Part shown: in pieces, positions 9,691 through 19,359 of the stretch
How positions within the stretch are numbered: the stretch's first letter is position 1
Layout: every line of letters starts with the position of its first letter
Assembly: GCF_010501075.1 (NCBI RefSeq)
Contig: NZ_QVMN01000004.1
Span: forward strand, 124,001-188,000
DNA from: Dysgonomonas sp. 25
GTDB lineage: Bacteria; Bacteroidota; Bacteroidia; Bacteroidales; Dysgonomonadaceae
Direction: 5' to 3'
DNA length: 64,000 nucleotides
The notes under the pieces: generated by a model
Database searches by the model: none
What the model was told of the DNA's origin: nothing
The model's input: only the letters and a program-made list of their open reading frames with translations
Translations under genes and position numbers: made by a program

Positions 9691-10692
9691 TTATAGCTTC
9701 CCTTTCTTCTTCCCTGTCCAGTTGATGGTTTGGCGCAGCTTCTTGAGGAAGCGCTTGGAAGGGTTGTCGCGCAGGTATGATTCGATATGGCGCTTCTTCT
9801 TCTCTTCGAGGATGTCTTCCATCGCAATCAGGATGCCTGTCTCTTCCACATTGCCGAACTCGTCGTTGATGGCTGTCCCGAATACGCGCATCTGTGGCGA
9901 GAGGCTCATATAGGCATTTACCAGCGGCGGGATATTCAGCCCCAACTTGCGGACGCCCGTGTTGAGTATCTTGTAGTCGGCCTTGAACGAATCGCCCGAG
10001 AACATCTCCTGCAGCTTCTTCTCGTTGGAGTTGATAAGCAGCGAATGCTTCGGCCATATCAGTTGTTCGGGATCGGGGAAGTGCTTGTTGAGGAAGTAGA
10101 GTATCATGTCGCGCGCCTCTACGTTGTACGTGTCGTACATGGTTACCTTGCCGAAGAAGTATTCCATCGACTGGTCGGCTACCCAGATTGCTCCAAGTCC
10201 GTCCCAGAGGTTATCGAGCGCAAAGATGGCGCGTGTTCCGGCACGTGTCGATTGGTAGTCGAGCGTCACGAAAGAGCGTCCCAGCTCGAACGTCTTGGGG
10301 AGGTATTCTTTGATGAACTTCTCGGAGAAGTTGAACAGGTGCGACGTGGCTAAATAGGGTTCGCCGTTCGAATCGAAGGTGATATCCGGCCCACAGATAA
10401 AGCGATAGCCGCCGATGATCTCTTCGGCTTCGGGATTCCAGACGATAAGTTGCTTGTATGGGTTATCCATCGTATCATATTCGTCTATGTCGACTGCTTT
10501 ACCTGTGCCTCCACCGTAGAAACGGAAAGCCTCTTCGCGCAGGCGCCCTATCTCCTGCATCACATTCGGCGCGTTGTGTGCCGTGATAATGTAAATCTCA
10601 TTATCAGCCCGGTTTGTCTTCCGCAGAAACTTGTCCCTACTAAGTTCGGTTCTTAGTATCTGTCTGTTTACTGGTGGTATTATCTTTTCCAT
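9691..10692 (-). CDS. glsB: Glycine N-acyltransferase GlsB (glycine lipid synthesis)
   Basis: A 333-residue GNAT-fold enzyme resembling OlsB and Bacteroides thetaiotaomicron GlsB, which N-acylates glycine with a 3-hydroxy fatty acid to give the monoacyl glycine lipid. Visible features are an N-terminal RLREEAFRFYGGGTGKAVD and the acyltransferase core FELGRSFVTLDYQS. The C-terminal end is strongly basic (KKKRHIESYL to KKKGKL), fitting peripheral membrane attachment. It follows glsA by 5 bp and precedes maf by 5 bp. The pairing with a PlsC-like O-acyltransferase is the basis for choosing GlsB over a generic ornithine-lipid enzyme. Confidence 0.85.
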   Translation of the reverse strand: MEKIIPPVNRQILRTELSRDKFLRKTNRADNEIYIITAHNAPNVMQEIGRLREEAFRFYGGGTGKAVDIDEYDTMDNPYKQLIVWNPEAEEIIGGYRFICGPDITFDSNGEPYLATSHLFNFSEKFIKEYLPKTFELGRSFVTLDYQSTRAGTRAIFALDNLWDGLGAIWVADQSMEYFFGKVTMYDTYNVEARDMILYFLNKHFPDPEQLIWPKHSLLINSNEKKLQEMFSGDSFKADYKILNTGVRKLGLNIPPLVNAYMSLSPQMRVFGTAINDEFGNVEETGILIAMEDILEEKKKRHIESYLRDNPSKRFLKKLRQTINWTGKKKGKL

Positions 10693-10697
10693 GTCTC

Positions 10698-11546
10698 TTA
10701 TTTCAGTGTTTTAGCAAGCTCATACGACTTCTCTTTCACATATTCGGCCCATTGCGCTATACTTCTCGACTTGTCGAATGTCGAATAGGGTATAGGCGTC
10801 CCGAATACGACAGAGAAGGTTTGATTCCTTTGCTTGAACAATTCGTCGGACAGGAAGAGCATCTCGAGGTTGAACTTTATCCCCAGTGCCTTCCTTATAT
10901 TTGCAAATCTATAAAAGAATTTCGAATTCTGCCCATGAAAATAGACAGGAACTACATCTCTTTCCGATTCCACAGCCTTTTGGATGAAGCTTTTCTTCCA
11001 TTCCAGATCGCATATCTTCCCTTTCTGCTTACGCGAGCAAAGTCCTGCGGGAAAGGTAATGATCTGGTTTTCCGAATCGAAAGCTTCATTGATTAAACGT
11101 GCATAGTCTTTGGATTGTTTACGGCTGACCGAGTTTATCGGGATGAATATTGAACGGAGGTTCTTGATGTTCATCAACAGATCGTTGACCTGATAACGGA
11201 TTTTCTTGTCGTACTTCTCGCCGATAATTGCCGAAAGACAAATGCCGTCGAGTCCGCCTAACGGATGATTGGACGTAAATATAAACCGTCCTTCGCGCGG
11301 GATATTTTCTAAGCCGTAGACGTTCAGTTTCAGGTTGAAATAGCCGATAACCGATTCCATAAAATCCACTCCGTCTTTGTCGGCATATAGGCGCAGGATC
11401 TCGTTTAGCTCGTCTACATGAACTTTACGTTTCAACCAATTGATCAAAAAGCGCGGCGTCTTCCGGTAAATGCCGGGAGCTTTGGTTGCAAAAACTTTAT
11501 CCAGATCAATATATTGCGGCTCGATGCTCATCGGAGGGATTTCCAT
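10698..11546 (-). CDS. glsA: Glycine lipid O-acyltransferase GlsA, PlsC-like
   Basis: A 282-residue lysophospholipid-acyltransferase-fold enzyme that should add the second acyl chain to N-acyl glycine. The acyltransferase motif I appears as TSNHPLGGLDG (an NHPxxGxD variant of NHxxxxD), followed by IFIPINSVSR and FPAGLCSRK, the variant of motif III seen in this branch. I chose the ATG at 11546 over an in-frame TTG four codons earlier. It is the first gene of the glsA-glsB-maf operon. Products of this pathway in Bacteroides include glycine and flavolipin-type lipids. Confidence 0.84.
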   Translation of the reverse strand: MEIPPMSIEPQYIDLDKVFATKAPGIYRKTPRFLINWLKRKVHVDELNEILRLYADKDGVDFMESVIGYFNLKLNVYGLENIPREGRFIFTSNHPLGGLDGICLSAIIGEKYDKKIRYQVNDLLMNIKNLRSIFIPINSVSRKQSKDYARLINEAFDSENQIITFPAGLCSRKQKGKICDLEWKKSFIQKAVESERDVVPVYFHGQNSKFFYRFANIRKALGIKFNLEMLFLSDELFKQRNQTFSVVFGTPIPYSTFDKSRSIAQWAEYVKEKSYELAKTLK

Positions 11547-12036
11547 ATTGTTTCTCAATACAAATTTACGCTTTTTCGACTATATATTAATCAAGTGCGG
11601 ATAAAATTATCAATAAAGAAAACGATAGGATGAAATTCTTTGCTCCTAAAGTGAAAATATGAACCGGAATAAGCTTATGATAGAAATATCTTGTTCTGCA
11701 ATTTTTTTTGAATAATTATTCGGAAAATTTAAATGTTTTCTTTTCAGTTCTTTCAATTCAACTTTGTGACATAATTATTATGTTAATTTTCGATTTTTAA
11801 AAATATTTAAACATTTGGAGCTTTGTTATGTCAAATTTTTCTATTTCTTTTGCATTGAAAGGGTGTGAAATCAAAATAAAGGTAGATAAATTATGAATGA
11901 CATGGGCTGCTCCTTTTCTAAGAATGGTTGAGGGCATCAGAAGGAATATCACAAGGTGTTAAAGGAAATGATATCATAATGTTGGTGGTATCTGTTTATA
12001 TAAAAAGCAAATAGTAATTATACCTAAATAAAAAGA
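11547..12036. other. AT-rich intergenic region, no gene seen
   Basis: About 490 bp between two divergent genes. I find no open reading frame of note, no tRNA and no strong hairpin. A near-match to the -7 consensus, CAACTTTG, lies near 11760, about 270 bp from the next start. A short run of start-stop fragments near 11890-11990 does not look coding. Confidence 0.5.
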
Positions 12037-13143
12037 ATGAAATTTTCAACGTATTTAGTTGTGCTGTTCAGCGCAGCGGCCATGAGTATTCCGATACTTC
12101 AAGCTCAGGTCACTATCGGATCTCATCATCCGCCCATAAAAGGTGCTCTTTTGGATTTGAAACAAAATGATGATGGTTCGTCTTCGAAAGGGTTTGGTTT
12201 GCCCCGTGTGCGATTGATGCATTTTATGGGCGATCTTGCCGAATCGATGGGGGTTGCTACGGGAACATATACGGGCGATCATACAGGAATGGTTGTTTAT
12301 AATGCAGTAGAATTCGATGGAGGTTGCCCGGGATTGTATGTCTGGGATGGTATCCGCTGGGTAGAAATTAATGAGCCGGAACCGGCTCAGGAAACGCATA
12401 ATACTGTTTTCGACAGAGATGGAAATGAGTACCGGACGCATCTCTTTGGTCCCGCAGGGAGATGGATGGTCGAGAACCTGCGGACGACAACGACAATATG
12501 TGGCACGCCGATACCTGAACATGCTGATGCCGATTTCGAGGAAATGTTATATGTATACCCCAAAATGGATGGTGCTTATTCGGTGGGAAAGCCTGCCTAT
12601 TGGAAGCCGGAATATGGTTTGTTATACAATTGGCGTGCTGCAACCCATAAAAAGAATTTGTCGGATAAAGATCAGGGATATGGATCGGTTGACGAAGAGC
12701 CGGTAGGAAGGCAAGGGCTTTGTCCTAAAGGGTGGCATTTGCCAAGCGACCGGGAGTGGAGCCGGTTGGAACAGGAATTAGTAGAGAATGCACATTTATA
12801 TAGTAGCTTAACTGGTAGTACATGGAATTCTTCATGGAATACAACGAATGGAGCACGCGATGGAGGCGATGTAATGAAATCTCCGATAGTAGTGTCGAAT
12901 TCACCTCTCTCTTCCACAGGTGGTTCGAGTAATACAAACGGAACAGGTCTCAATATCTATTTGACCGGATTAGGTACGCTATATACAATCAGAGAATATG
13001 GAAAAGAAAGCTTTTTCTGGACATCAAGCTATTCCGATTCTAAGCATGCCTGGTGTAGATTTGCGTATCAGAGCATGACTTATGCAAATCGTAGTCAGTC
13101 TCCTACAACAACATTTATGTCGGTACGATGCAAGAAGAGTTAA
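12037..13143 (+). CDS. Secreted VTIGS-family protein with FISUMP domain
   Basis: A 368-residue exported protein. A signal peptide is followed by QVTIGSHHPPIKGALLDLK, then KGFGLPRV, GMVVYNA and GLYVWDGIRWVE, the same N-terminal module as the genes at 5389 and 63591. From about residue 130 it is a clear Fibrobacter succinogenes major paralogous (FISUMP) domain: GRWMVENLRTTT, GLLYNWRAAT, GLCPKGWHLPSDREW, FFWTSS and the C-terminal MSVRCKKS. Function is unknown; surface display is inference. It converges on trmN6 with a 4-bp stop-to-stop overlap and no terminator between them. Confidence 0.8.
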   Translation: MKFSTYLVVLFSAAAMSIPILQAQVTIGSHHPPIKGALLDLKQNDDGSSSKGFGLPRVRLMHFMGDLAESMGVATGTYTGDHTGMVVYNAVEFDGGCPGLYVWDGIRWVEINEPEPAQETHNTVFDRDGNEYRTHLFGPAGRWMVENLRTTTTICGTPIPEHADADFEEMLYVYPKMDGAYSVGKPAYWKPEYGLLYNWRAATHKKNLSDKDQGYGSVDEEPVGRQGLCPKGWHLPSDREWSRLEQELVENAHLYSSLTGSTWNSSWNTTNGARDGGDVMKSPIVVSNSPLSSTGGSSNTNGTGLNIYLTGLGTLYTIREYGKESFFWTSSYSDSKHAWCRFAYQSMTYANRSQSPTTTFMSVRCKKS

Positions 13144-13865
13144 TATCTTAGATAGAAGTCTTTAATTAGGTGGACAAAGTCACCCGAATAGACATGCCTT
13201 TGTCCTTCTATGATAAGGTTATTATTGAGTACATTATTATGCAATAGAGTTGTGGTTTTATCCAATTCCATCAGTACTCTCTTCGGAGTGGAACCTGGGA
13301 TTGGATAAACTGTTGTTATGCGGCTTACCGAAAGATTGTTCCTTTCGGCGGCGGCTATCATCCTTTCCTTTTGTTCGTATGGGTATATCAGCGCTATACG
13401 TCCCTTGTCAGTCAATAGGCGGGAAGATAACCCGATGAGTTCTTCCATAGGTAACGAATCGGTATGACGGGCCAATGAGCGTTGGTTGTCGGGAGACTTC
13501 AACGAATCGATAAAGAAGGGAGGATTGGAAACAATCAGGTCGAAACGCTCAGCAGTATTAGTTGCATAATCAGCTAACGGAATATGCTTGCACGCAATCC
13601 TGCCGGCGAAAGGAGATGCTTCGAAGTTCTCATCAGCTTGCAATATAGCGTCCGCATCGATGTCGATAGCCGTTACAGATGCCTGCGGATTTCTTTGCGC
13701 CAGCATCAAGGCTATCAAACCGCTGCCTGTGCCGATGTCCAATATTTTTTTTGCATCCGCAGCAGAAGCCCAAGCTCCCAACAATACGCCATCGGTGCCT
13801 ACCTTCATGGCACATCGTCCGTGCCGGACGGTGAATTGCTTAAATTGGAAGTAGTCGTTAGGCAT
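13140..13865 (-). CDS. trmN6: tRNA1(Val) adenine-37 N6-methyltransferase TrmN6 (YfiC)
   Basis: A 241-residue class I SAM-dependent methyltransferase. The SAM-binding motif is DIGTGSGLIALMLAQR and the N6-adenine catalytic motif is SNPPFF. The early F-x-V-RHGRCAMKVGTDGVLLG segment is typical of TrmN6, which methylates A37 of tRNA1(Val). Length fits the family. It converges with the FISUMP gene; the last 4 bp of both genes coincide. Confidence 0.88.
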   Translation of the reverse strand: MPNDYFQFKQFTVRHGRCAMKVGTDGVLLGAWASAADAKKILDIGTGSGLIALMLAQRNPQASVTAIDIDADAILQADENFEASPFAGRIACKHIPLADYATNTAERFDLIVSNPPFFIDSLKSPDNQRSLARHTDSLPMEELIGLSSRLLTDKGRIALIYPYEQKERMIAAAERNNLSVSRITTVYPIPGSTPKRVLMELDKTTTLLHNNVLNNNLIIEGQRHVYSGDFVHLIKDFYLRY

Positions 13866-14033
13866 AGCTTAATTGAAATCTGGTTAAAGAACCGATGATG
13901 GGAAAACAAAAGGACTGGTATAATCGTTTCATGATAAACAACTGATGCTTTTGGCGTTTTATATATCGAATTTACGGCACAGAATTTGTATTATAATTAT
14001 GCCAAAAATAACCATAATTTTATTATTAATCGC

Positions 14034-14041
14034 TATTTTTG
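14034..14041 (+). promoter_or_regulatory. Promoter -7 box for lon
   Basis: TATTTTTG matches TAnnTTTG. It lies 47 bp before the ATG at 14088 and downstream of an alternative ATG at 13986, so it argues for the shorter Lon start. Confidence 0.5.
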
Positions 14042-14087
14042 CAAACTCCTCTCTACGAAAGGGGAAATAACTAACAAAAGAAAATAT

Positions 14088-16577
14088 ATGTTTCGTAAGA
14101 AGAACAACGATATATTCAGCATAGAGGACGGTGGCGACACTATTATCTCGATTGTTACAAACGATTTGGACGAGAACGATTGCCATATCGACGAAGCCGA
14201 TCTGCCCGAAGATCTGCCCGTACTGCCTTTGCGCAATACGGTCATCTTTCCCGGTACGAGTTTGCCGATAGCTATTGCCCGTAAGAAGTCGGTAAAGCTA
14301 ATCAACGATCTCGAAAAACGAAAAGGACGCTTTGTCGGCCTCGTTTGCCAGAAAGAATCCGATACGGAAGATCCTACTTCGAAAGACTTGTACGAGGTGG
14401 GGGTGATAGGCGAAGTGCTGCGTATCGTAGAACTGCCCGAAAGTGATAATGTAACGGTTATCTTTCAGGGAAAGAAGACTTTCCGTATAACCGAATTGAC
14501 ACAGAAAAGCCCGTATCTGCGGACGAAGTATGAATTGCTGAAAACCATTCCTGTAAGGAAAAAGGACAATGAATATAAGGTACTGCTCGATTCTATCCGC
14601 GAAATGATGGTGCACATGTTGCGTATGTACGGCGATCCGCCGAAAGACATTGTGCAACGCATCAACAGCGTGAAAGACGGGACTATCCTGGTCAACTATT
14701 GTTGTACGAACCTGCCGATTCCGGCGGGCGAAAAGCAGCAGTTGCTCGAGTTGAGCGAAGATAAATCGCGTGCCTACCAATTGCTGATTATTCTCAATCG
14801 CGAAAGTCAGATGATGGAAATGAAAATGAACATCCAAATGAAAACCCGCGATGAGTTGAACCAGCAACAAAAGGAATACTTCCTCCAACAACAACTCAAA
14901 ACCATTCAGGATGAATTGGGAGGAAATCCGCAGCAAGCTGATATTGAGGACTTCCAGAAACGTGCCGAATCGAAGAAATGGAGCAAGGAAGTTGCTGCCG
15001 CCTTTGATAAAGAGTTGAAGAAATTGGAGCGTTTGCATCCGCAATCGCCTGATTATTCGGTACAATATTCTTATATACAAACGGTGTTGGACTTGCCTTG
15101 GAACGAATATACCGAAGATAATTTCGACCTGAAAAATGCGCAGAAGGTACTCGACCACGACCATTTTGGTTTAGAGAAGGTGAAAGAGCGTATTATCGAA
15201 CATCTTGCCGTATTGAAACTGAAAGGTGATATGAAATCGCCTATTATCTGTTTGTATGGCCCTCCCGGAGTGGGTAAAACCTCGCTGGGGAAATCGGTGG
15301 CTCAGGCATTGAACCGCAAATATGTCAGGGTTTCGCTGGGCGGATTGCACGACGAATCCGAGATTCGCGGACATCGCCGTACATACATCGGAGCGATGCC
15401 GGGACGCATCATACAGAATATACAAAAAGCCGAATCATCCAATCCTGTGTTTGTGTTGGACGAAATAGATAAGATGGGTAACGACTTCCGCGGCGATCCG
15501 TCTTCGGCCTTGCTTGAAGTGCTCGATCCCGAGCAGAACTCGACATTCCATGATAATTATCTGAATATCGACTACGACCTGTCGAAAGTCATGTTCCTTG
15601 CTACGGCCAACAATATCGGGACGATTCCGCAGCCGTTGCTCGACCGCATGGAGATGATCGAAATCAGCGGATACATCATCGAGGAAAAGGTTGAAATAGC
15701 CCGTCGCCATTTGATTCCGAAAGAGTTGGAAATACACGGTCTGCCTAAAAAGGCTATCACCATATCGAAAGCGACAATCGAACATATCATCACCGATTAC
15801 ACACGCGAATCGGGTGTGCGCGAACTGGATAAGAAGATTGCCAAGATAATGCGCAAGCTGGCGTTGAAAGTAGCATCCGAAACGGAATACAACAAAACGC
15901 TCGAGCCGGAAGAGTTACACGAATACCTCGGTCCGGTAGAATATACCAAAGACCAATATCAGGGTAACGACTATGCCGGTGTGGTAACAGGTTTGGCGTG
16001 GACATCGGTAGGGGGCGAAATCCTCTTTATCGAGACGTCTTTGAGTAAAGGCAAATCGAATAAGCTGACGTTGACCGGTAACCTGGGCGATGTGATGAAG
16101 GAGTCTGCCGTATTGGCGCTCGAATATCTGCATGCCCACAGCCAATATTTCGGTATCGACGAATCGGTGTTCGAAAACTGGAATGTACACATTCACGTGC
16201 CGGAAGGGGCTATCCCGAAAGACGGCCCGTCGGCCGGTATTACGATGGTGACATCGTTGGCATCGGCTTTCACACAACGACGGGTGCGCGCGAATCTGGC
16301 TATGACAGGCGAAATCACGCTGCGCGGAAAGGTATTGCCTGTGGGCGGTATCCGCGAGAAAATCCTCGCTGCCAAACGTGCCGGAATCAAAGAGATAATC
16401 CTTTGCAAAGAGAATAAGAAAGACATCGACGACATCAAATCGCTTTACCTGAAAGGGTTGAAGTTCCACTATGTGGAAGATATCAAAGAGGTGTTGGATT
16501 ATGCCCTTCTGAAAGAAAAAGTGAAAGATCCGCTGGACTTGTCTGTAAAGCAGGAGAAAAGCGGCAAGAAGAAATAA
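14088..16577 (+). CDS. lon: ATP-dependent protease Lon
   Basis: Lon degrades misfolded and selected regulatory proteins in the cytoplasm. From ATG 14088 the product is 829 residues, beginning [17 protein letters not shown]; an upstream ATG at 13986 would put 34 unconserved residues ahead of it and precedes the predicted promoter. The N-terminal substrate domain begins at [14 protein letters not shown]. The AAA+ module has Walker [10 protein letters not shown] and Walker [12 protein letters not shown]. The serine-lysine dyad is in [10 protein letters not shown] (Ser) and [15 protein letters not shown] (Lys). A classical hairpin terminator follows. Confidence 0.97.
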   Translation: MFRKKNNDIFSIEDGGDTIISIVTNDLDENDCHIDEADLPEDLPVLPLRNTVIFPGTSLPIAIARKKSVKLINDLEKRKGRFVGLVCQKESDTEDPTSKDLYEVGVIGEVLRIVELPESDNVTVIFQGKKTFRITELTQKSPYLRTKYELLKTIPVRKKDNEYKVLLDSIREMMVHMLRMYGDPPKDIVQRINSVKDGTILVNYCCTNLPIPAGEKQQLLELSEDKSRAYQLLIILNRESQMMEMKMNIQMKTRDELNQQQKEYFLQQQLKTIQDELGGNPQQADIEDFQKRAESKKWSKEVAAAFDKELKKLERLHPQSPDYSVQYSYIQTVLDLPWNEYTEDNFDLKNAQKVLDHDHFGLEKVKERIIEHLAVLKLKGDMKSPIICLYGPPGVGKTSLGKSVAQALNRKYVRVSLGGLHDESEIRGHRRTYIGAMPGRIIQNIQKAESSNPVFVLDEIDKMGNDFRGDPSSALLEVLDPEQNSTFHDNYLNIDYDLSKVMFLATANNIGTIPQPLLDRMEMIEISGYIIEEKVEIARRHLIPKELEIHGLPKKAITISKATIEHIITDYTRESGVRELDKKIAKIMRKLALKVASETEYNKTLEPEELHEYLGPVEYTKDQYQGNDYAGVVTGLAWTSVGGEILFIETSLSKGKSNKLTLTGNLGDVMKESAVLALEYLHAHSQYFGIDESVFENWNVHIHVPEGAIPKDGPSAGITMVTSLASAFTQRRVRANLAMTGEITLRGKVLPVGGIREKILAAKRAGIKEIILCKENKKDIDDIKSLYLKGLKFHYVEDIKEVLDYALLKEKVKDPLDLSVKQEKSGKKK

Positions 16578-16588
16578 AATAGGGAGCG

Positions 16589-16621
16589 GAAAGTGCAGAT
16601 GAAAGTTTGCACTTTCGTTTT
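16589..16621 (+). terminator. Intrinsic terminator of lon
   Basis: A perfect 9-bp stem GAAAGTGCA / TGCACTTTC with a 10-base loop, followed by G and TTTT, 11 bp after the lon stop codon. Confidence 0.85.
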
Positions 16622-16643
16622 ACAATAAAAACCCTTACATTTG
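16613..16643 (+). promoter_or_regulatory. Promoter for the DUF4199-glycosyltransferase pair
   Basis: The -7 box TACATTTG (16636-16643) is exact. A TTTC at 16613-16616, 19 bp upstream, is a one-mismatch -33 element inside the lon terminator stem. The start codon follows 36 bp after the -7 box. Confidence 0.55.
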
Positions 16644-16679
16644 CGTAGTTCAACTATAAATCTTTAAGCATCACCAGAT

Positions 16680-17192
16680 ATGAAAGAAAAGAATACTTTG
16701 ATCCGAAACCTGCTTTTGCGCTATGGTGCGATTATAGGGGCTTTCTGGGTTTTCAAGTATCTTTTCCTTATCGGCTCGGGATTTACCGACCATGTATTTA
16801 TCTACATATACTACATCCTGAACATCGGTACTTTCCTGCTGATATACATATACTACTTCAAGCTGCGTAAAATATCAGACAGCCTTTGGCGGTGCCTCAA
16901 AATGATGATGCTGATATGCTTTATCGGCTCGCTTGTCGAAGGTGTGGTTATGCTGTTGCATTATACGGTTATTCATCCCGAATATTTTTCGGCGAAGGTC
17001 ACCTTCCTACCGCAGATGTTTGTGGAAACGGTAACAGGTGATGAAACGGGAACCTCTGTCTGGATGCGTATGGTCAGCTCCAAGAGCTTTTATATCATCA
17101 CCAATGTGATAGGGAAAGTCTTTGTGGGTTCGTTCCTTACACTGGCAATAGCCTTATTCTCGAATAATAAACGAAAACAGGTTAAAGAATAA
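16680..17192 (+). CDS. DUF4199 family integral membrane protein
   Basis: A 170-residue protein with four predicted membrane helices (around residues 12-32, 38-60, 72-95 and 138-160) and a short charged C-terminus. It matches the DUF4199 layout common in Bacteroidota, whose function is not known. The stop is 4 bp before a polyprenyl-type glycosyltransferase gene, an arrangement that suggests the two act together at the inner membrane, perhaps in glycan or lipid sugar transfer. That last point is inference from neighbourhood only. Confidence 0.75.
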   Translation: MKEKNTLIRNLLLRYGAIIGAFWVFKYLFLIGSGFTDHVFIYIYYILNIGTFLLIYIYYFKLRKISDSLWRCLKMMMLICFIGSLVEGVVMLLHYTVIHPEYFSAKVTFLPQMFVETVTGDETGTSVWMRMVSSKSFYIITNVIGKVFVGSFLTLAIALFSNNKRKQVKE

Positions 17193-17196
17193 CACT

Positions 17197-18147
17197 ATGG
17201 ATATATCTATCGTCATCCCTTTGTACAACGAAGAAGAATCTTTGCCCGAACTGGTATCGTGGATACGGCGGGTGATGAAAGAGAACGCTTTTTCGTACGA
17301 AATACTATTGGTCGATGACGGTAGCACCGACCGCTCGTGGGATATTATCTGCCAACTGAAAGAGGAGGAAGACGATATTCATGCTATCCGTTTCCGCCGC
17401 AATTATGGCAAATCACCTGCTTTGCATTGTGCTTTTGCGCGGGCTAAAGGAGATGTGGTGATTACGATGGATGCCGATTTGCAGGACAGCCCCGACGAAA
17501 TTCCGGCACTCTACCAAATGGTGAAAGAAGAGCGCTATGATTTAGTTTCGGGTTGGAAGAAGAAACGCTACGACCCTGTTTCCAAAACGATTCCTACCAA
17601 GCTGTTCAATGCCACAGCCCGTAAAGTTTCGGGCATCAAATTGCACGATTTCAACTGCGGACTGAAAGCTTACCGGAATGCGGTGGTGAAGAATATAGAA
17701 GTGTATAACGATATGCATCGCTATATCCCTGTTTTGGCGAAGAATGCAGGATTCGTAAGGATAGGGGAGAAGGTCGTGCAACATCGGGCACGCAAATACG
17801 GCAAGAGCAAATTTATGGGTATCAGCCGTTTCTTCAACGGGTATCTCGATTTGCTGACGCTCTGGTTTCTTTCCACTTTCGGGCGCAAGCCGATGCACTT
17901 TTTCGGGTTGCTGGGCTCGCTGATGTTTTTTATCGGCTTTGTGGCTATCCTCATCGTAGGCGGAAGCAAGTTGTATGCCCTTCAACAGGGAATTGCCCAC
18001 CCGTTGGTGACAAGTTCGCCCTATTTCTATATTGCTCTCACAATGATGCTCTTGGGTACGCAACTGTTTCTCGCCGGCTTTCTGGGTGAAATGATTTCGC
18101 GTTCTTCTTCCGAGCGCAACAACTATAAGATAGACGAAGAGATATAA
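17197..18147 (+). CDS. Membrane-bound GT2 glycosyltransferase, GtrB/ArnC-like
   Basis: A 316-residue family 2 glycosyltransferase that probably moves a sugar onto undecaprenyl phosphate. Motifs: VIPLYNEEESLPELV at the start, LVDDGSTDRSW, the DxD in MDADLQDSPDEI, and the GtrB-like HDFNCGLKAYR. Two C-terminal membrane helices (about 230-257 and 270-295) anchor it. The gene follows the DUF4199 gene by 4 bp and precedes a nitroreductase by 13 bp. Length and helix pattern match the GtrB/ArnC class; the sugar is unknown. Confidence 0.9.
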   Translation: MDISIVIPLYNEEESLPELVSWIRRVMKENAFSYEILLVDDGSTDRSWDIICQLKEEEDDIHAIRFRRNYGKSPALHCAFARAKGDVVITMDADLQDSPDEIPALYQMVKEERYDLVSGWKKKRYDPVSKTIPTKLFNATARKVSGIKLHDFNCGLKAYRNAVVKNIEVYNDMHRYIPVLAKNAGFVRIGEKVVQHRARKYGKSKFMGISRFFNGYLDLLTLWFLSTFGRKPMHFFGLLGSLMFFIGFVAILIVGGSKLYALQQGIAHPLVTSSPYFYIALTMMLLGTQLFLAGFLGEMISRSSSERNNYKIDEEI

Positions 18148-18160
18148 AGATTGACTGAAA

Positions 18161-18673
18161 ATGAAATTGTTAAAACTTATCGAAAACCGTTATTCAGTGC
18201 GCAATTACTTGCCTAAAGCGGTGGAAGATGAAAAACTGAACTATATTCTCGAGTGTGCCCGTCTGGCGCCTTCGGCATGCAACAAACAGCCTTGGTTCTT
18301 TTATGTAGTGACGGATGAGAATACGAAAAAGGCGATTGCCGGCAGCTACGACAGGCCTTGGGTGCAGAATGTGCCTGTTTTCATTGTTGTCTGCAAAGAT
18401 TCCGAAGCTTCGTGGAAGCGTGCCGACGGAAAGGATTCGGGCGACATAGATGCTGCTATCACGGCAGAGCATATCTGCCTTGCAGCCGACGAAACAGGCT
18501 TGGGTACGTGCTGGATATGCAACTTCGATTTGGAGCGCCTGACGAAAGCGCTCGCCATTCCTGCAAACATGGAGGCGATAGCTATTTTCCCTATCGGCTA
18601 TGTGGATGAGGAAAAGAGCAAAAAGCCGCAGAAAAACAGAAAAGCACTTGACGAAATAACTAAATGGATATAA
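18161..18673 (+). CDS. Nitroreductase family FMN oxidoreductase
   Basis: A 170-residue nitroreductase-fold flavoprotein that would reduce a substrate with NAD(P)H via FMN. The N-terminal NRYSVRNY motif and ARLAPSACNKQPWFFYVV correspond to the FMN phosphate and ring contacts; AAITAEHICLAADETGLGTC is the dimer and flavin helix. It is on the short side for the family. Its last 10 bp overlap the mntP gene. Physiological substrate is unknown. Confidence 0.88.
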   Translation: MKLLKLIENRYSVRNYLPKAVEDEKLNYILECARLAPSACNKQPWFFYVVTDENTKKAIAGSYDRPWVQNVPVFIVVCKDSEASWKRADGKDSGDIDAAITAEHICLAADETGLGTCWICNFDLERLTKALAIPANMEAIAIFPIGYVDEEKSKKPQKNRKALDEITKWI

Positions 18674-19260
18674 TCTCGACCATTGTACTGGCCATCGGGC
18701 TTTCGATGGACAGCATGGTTATTGCCCTCACCAGTGGCGCTATCATCAAAAACCATAAGCCGCTGAACGTTTTGCGAATAGCCGGTATGCTTGCTTTGAT
18801 GCAGGCGTCTCTTGCTGTTGCCGGATGGTTTCTGGGCTCTACGGTTGTAGATTATATCAATCTTTACGACCATTGGTTTGCCTTTGCCATTTTGTCATTC
18901 CTCGGCGGAAAGATGATATACGACGGCATCAGGCATTGGCATACGGAGGAGGGGAAAAGGACTTTTAACCCGCTCAGTTTTAAAACGATGTTCAGTCTGG
19001 CGCTGGCTACGAGTATCGATGCTATGGCTGTCGGTTTGTCACTGTCCATCGTCAATTATCCTATCACCAGACCGGCTGTCGTTATCGGCGTGGTGACATT
19101 GATTTTGTCGTCGATAGGAGTTGTGGCAGGAAGCAAAGTAGGAGGACGATACAATCATAAGATTAATGTGATAGGCGGGGTTATCCTCATCCTGATAGGA
19201 CTTCTTATCCTTGCCGAACATACGATATTCGCTTCCGACGAAATGTTGACGCTACTCTAA
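18664..19260 (+). CDS. mntP: Manganese efflux pump MntP
   Basis: A 198-residue integral membrane protein of six helices arranged as two repeated halves of the DUF204/MntP family, which exports Mn2+. The conserved Asp-containing motifs appear as GLSMDSMVIAL in the first repeat and ATSIDAMAVGLSL in the second. The gene overlaps the nitroreductase by 10 bp, so translational coupling is likely. No yybP-ykoY manganese riboswitch is possible in the overlapping position, so control would come from upstream. Confidence 0.9.
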   Translation: MDIISTIVLAIGLSMDSMVIALTSGAIIKNHKPLNVLRIAGMLALMQASLAVAGWFLGSTVVDYINLYDHWFAFAILSFLGGKMIYDGIRHWHTEEGKRTFNPLSFKTMFSLALATSIDAMAVGLSLSIVNYPITRPAVVIGVVTLILSSIGVVAGSKVGGRYNHKINVIGGVILILIGLLILAEHTIFASDEMLTLL

Positions 19261-19320
19261 ACAAAGCTTAAAAGCCCGTTAAAGAATCGAAAGCCCCTCG
19301 CATTGTGGCATGATATTTCC

Positions 19321-19328
19321 TATATTTG
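19321..19328 (+). promoter_or_regulatory. Promoter -7 box for DUF4834-aroE-vanW
   Basis: TATATTTG is an exact -7 match 31 bp before the ATG at 19360. The spacing to the nearest upstream TTG is short (15 bp). Confidence 0.5.
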
Positions 19329-19359
19329 AGAAAAGTACAATTATATAAAGCAATTGAAC

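Noticed and set aside
9686-10057. N-terminal extension of Maf through the glsB gene
   Set aside because: Out-of-frame reading of glsB; Maf begins at the conserved MADLSQYNIILASNSPRR.
14298-15164. Minus-strand open frame of 288 codons opposite lon
   Set aside because: Phe/Leu/Val-rich shadow of the Lon coding frame.
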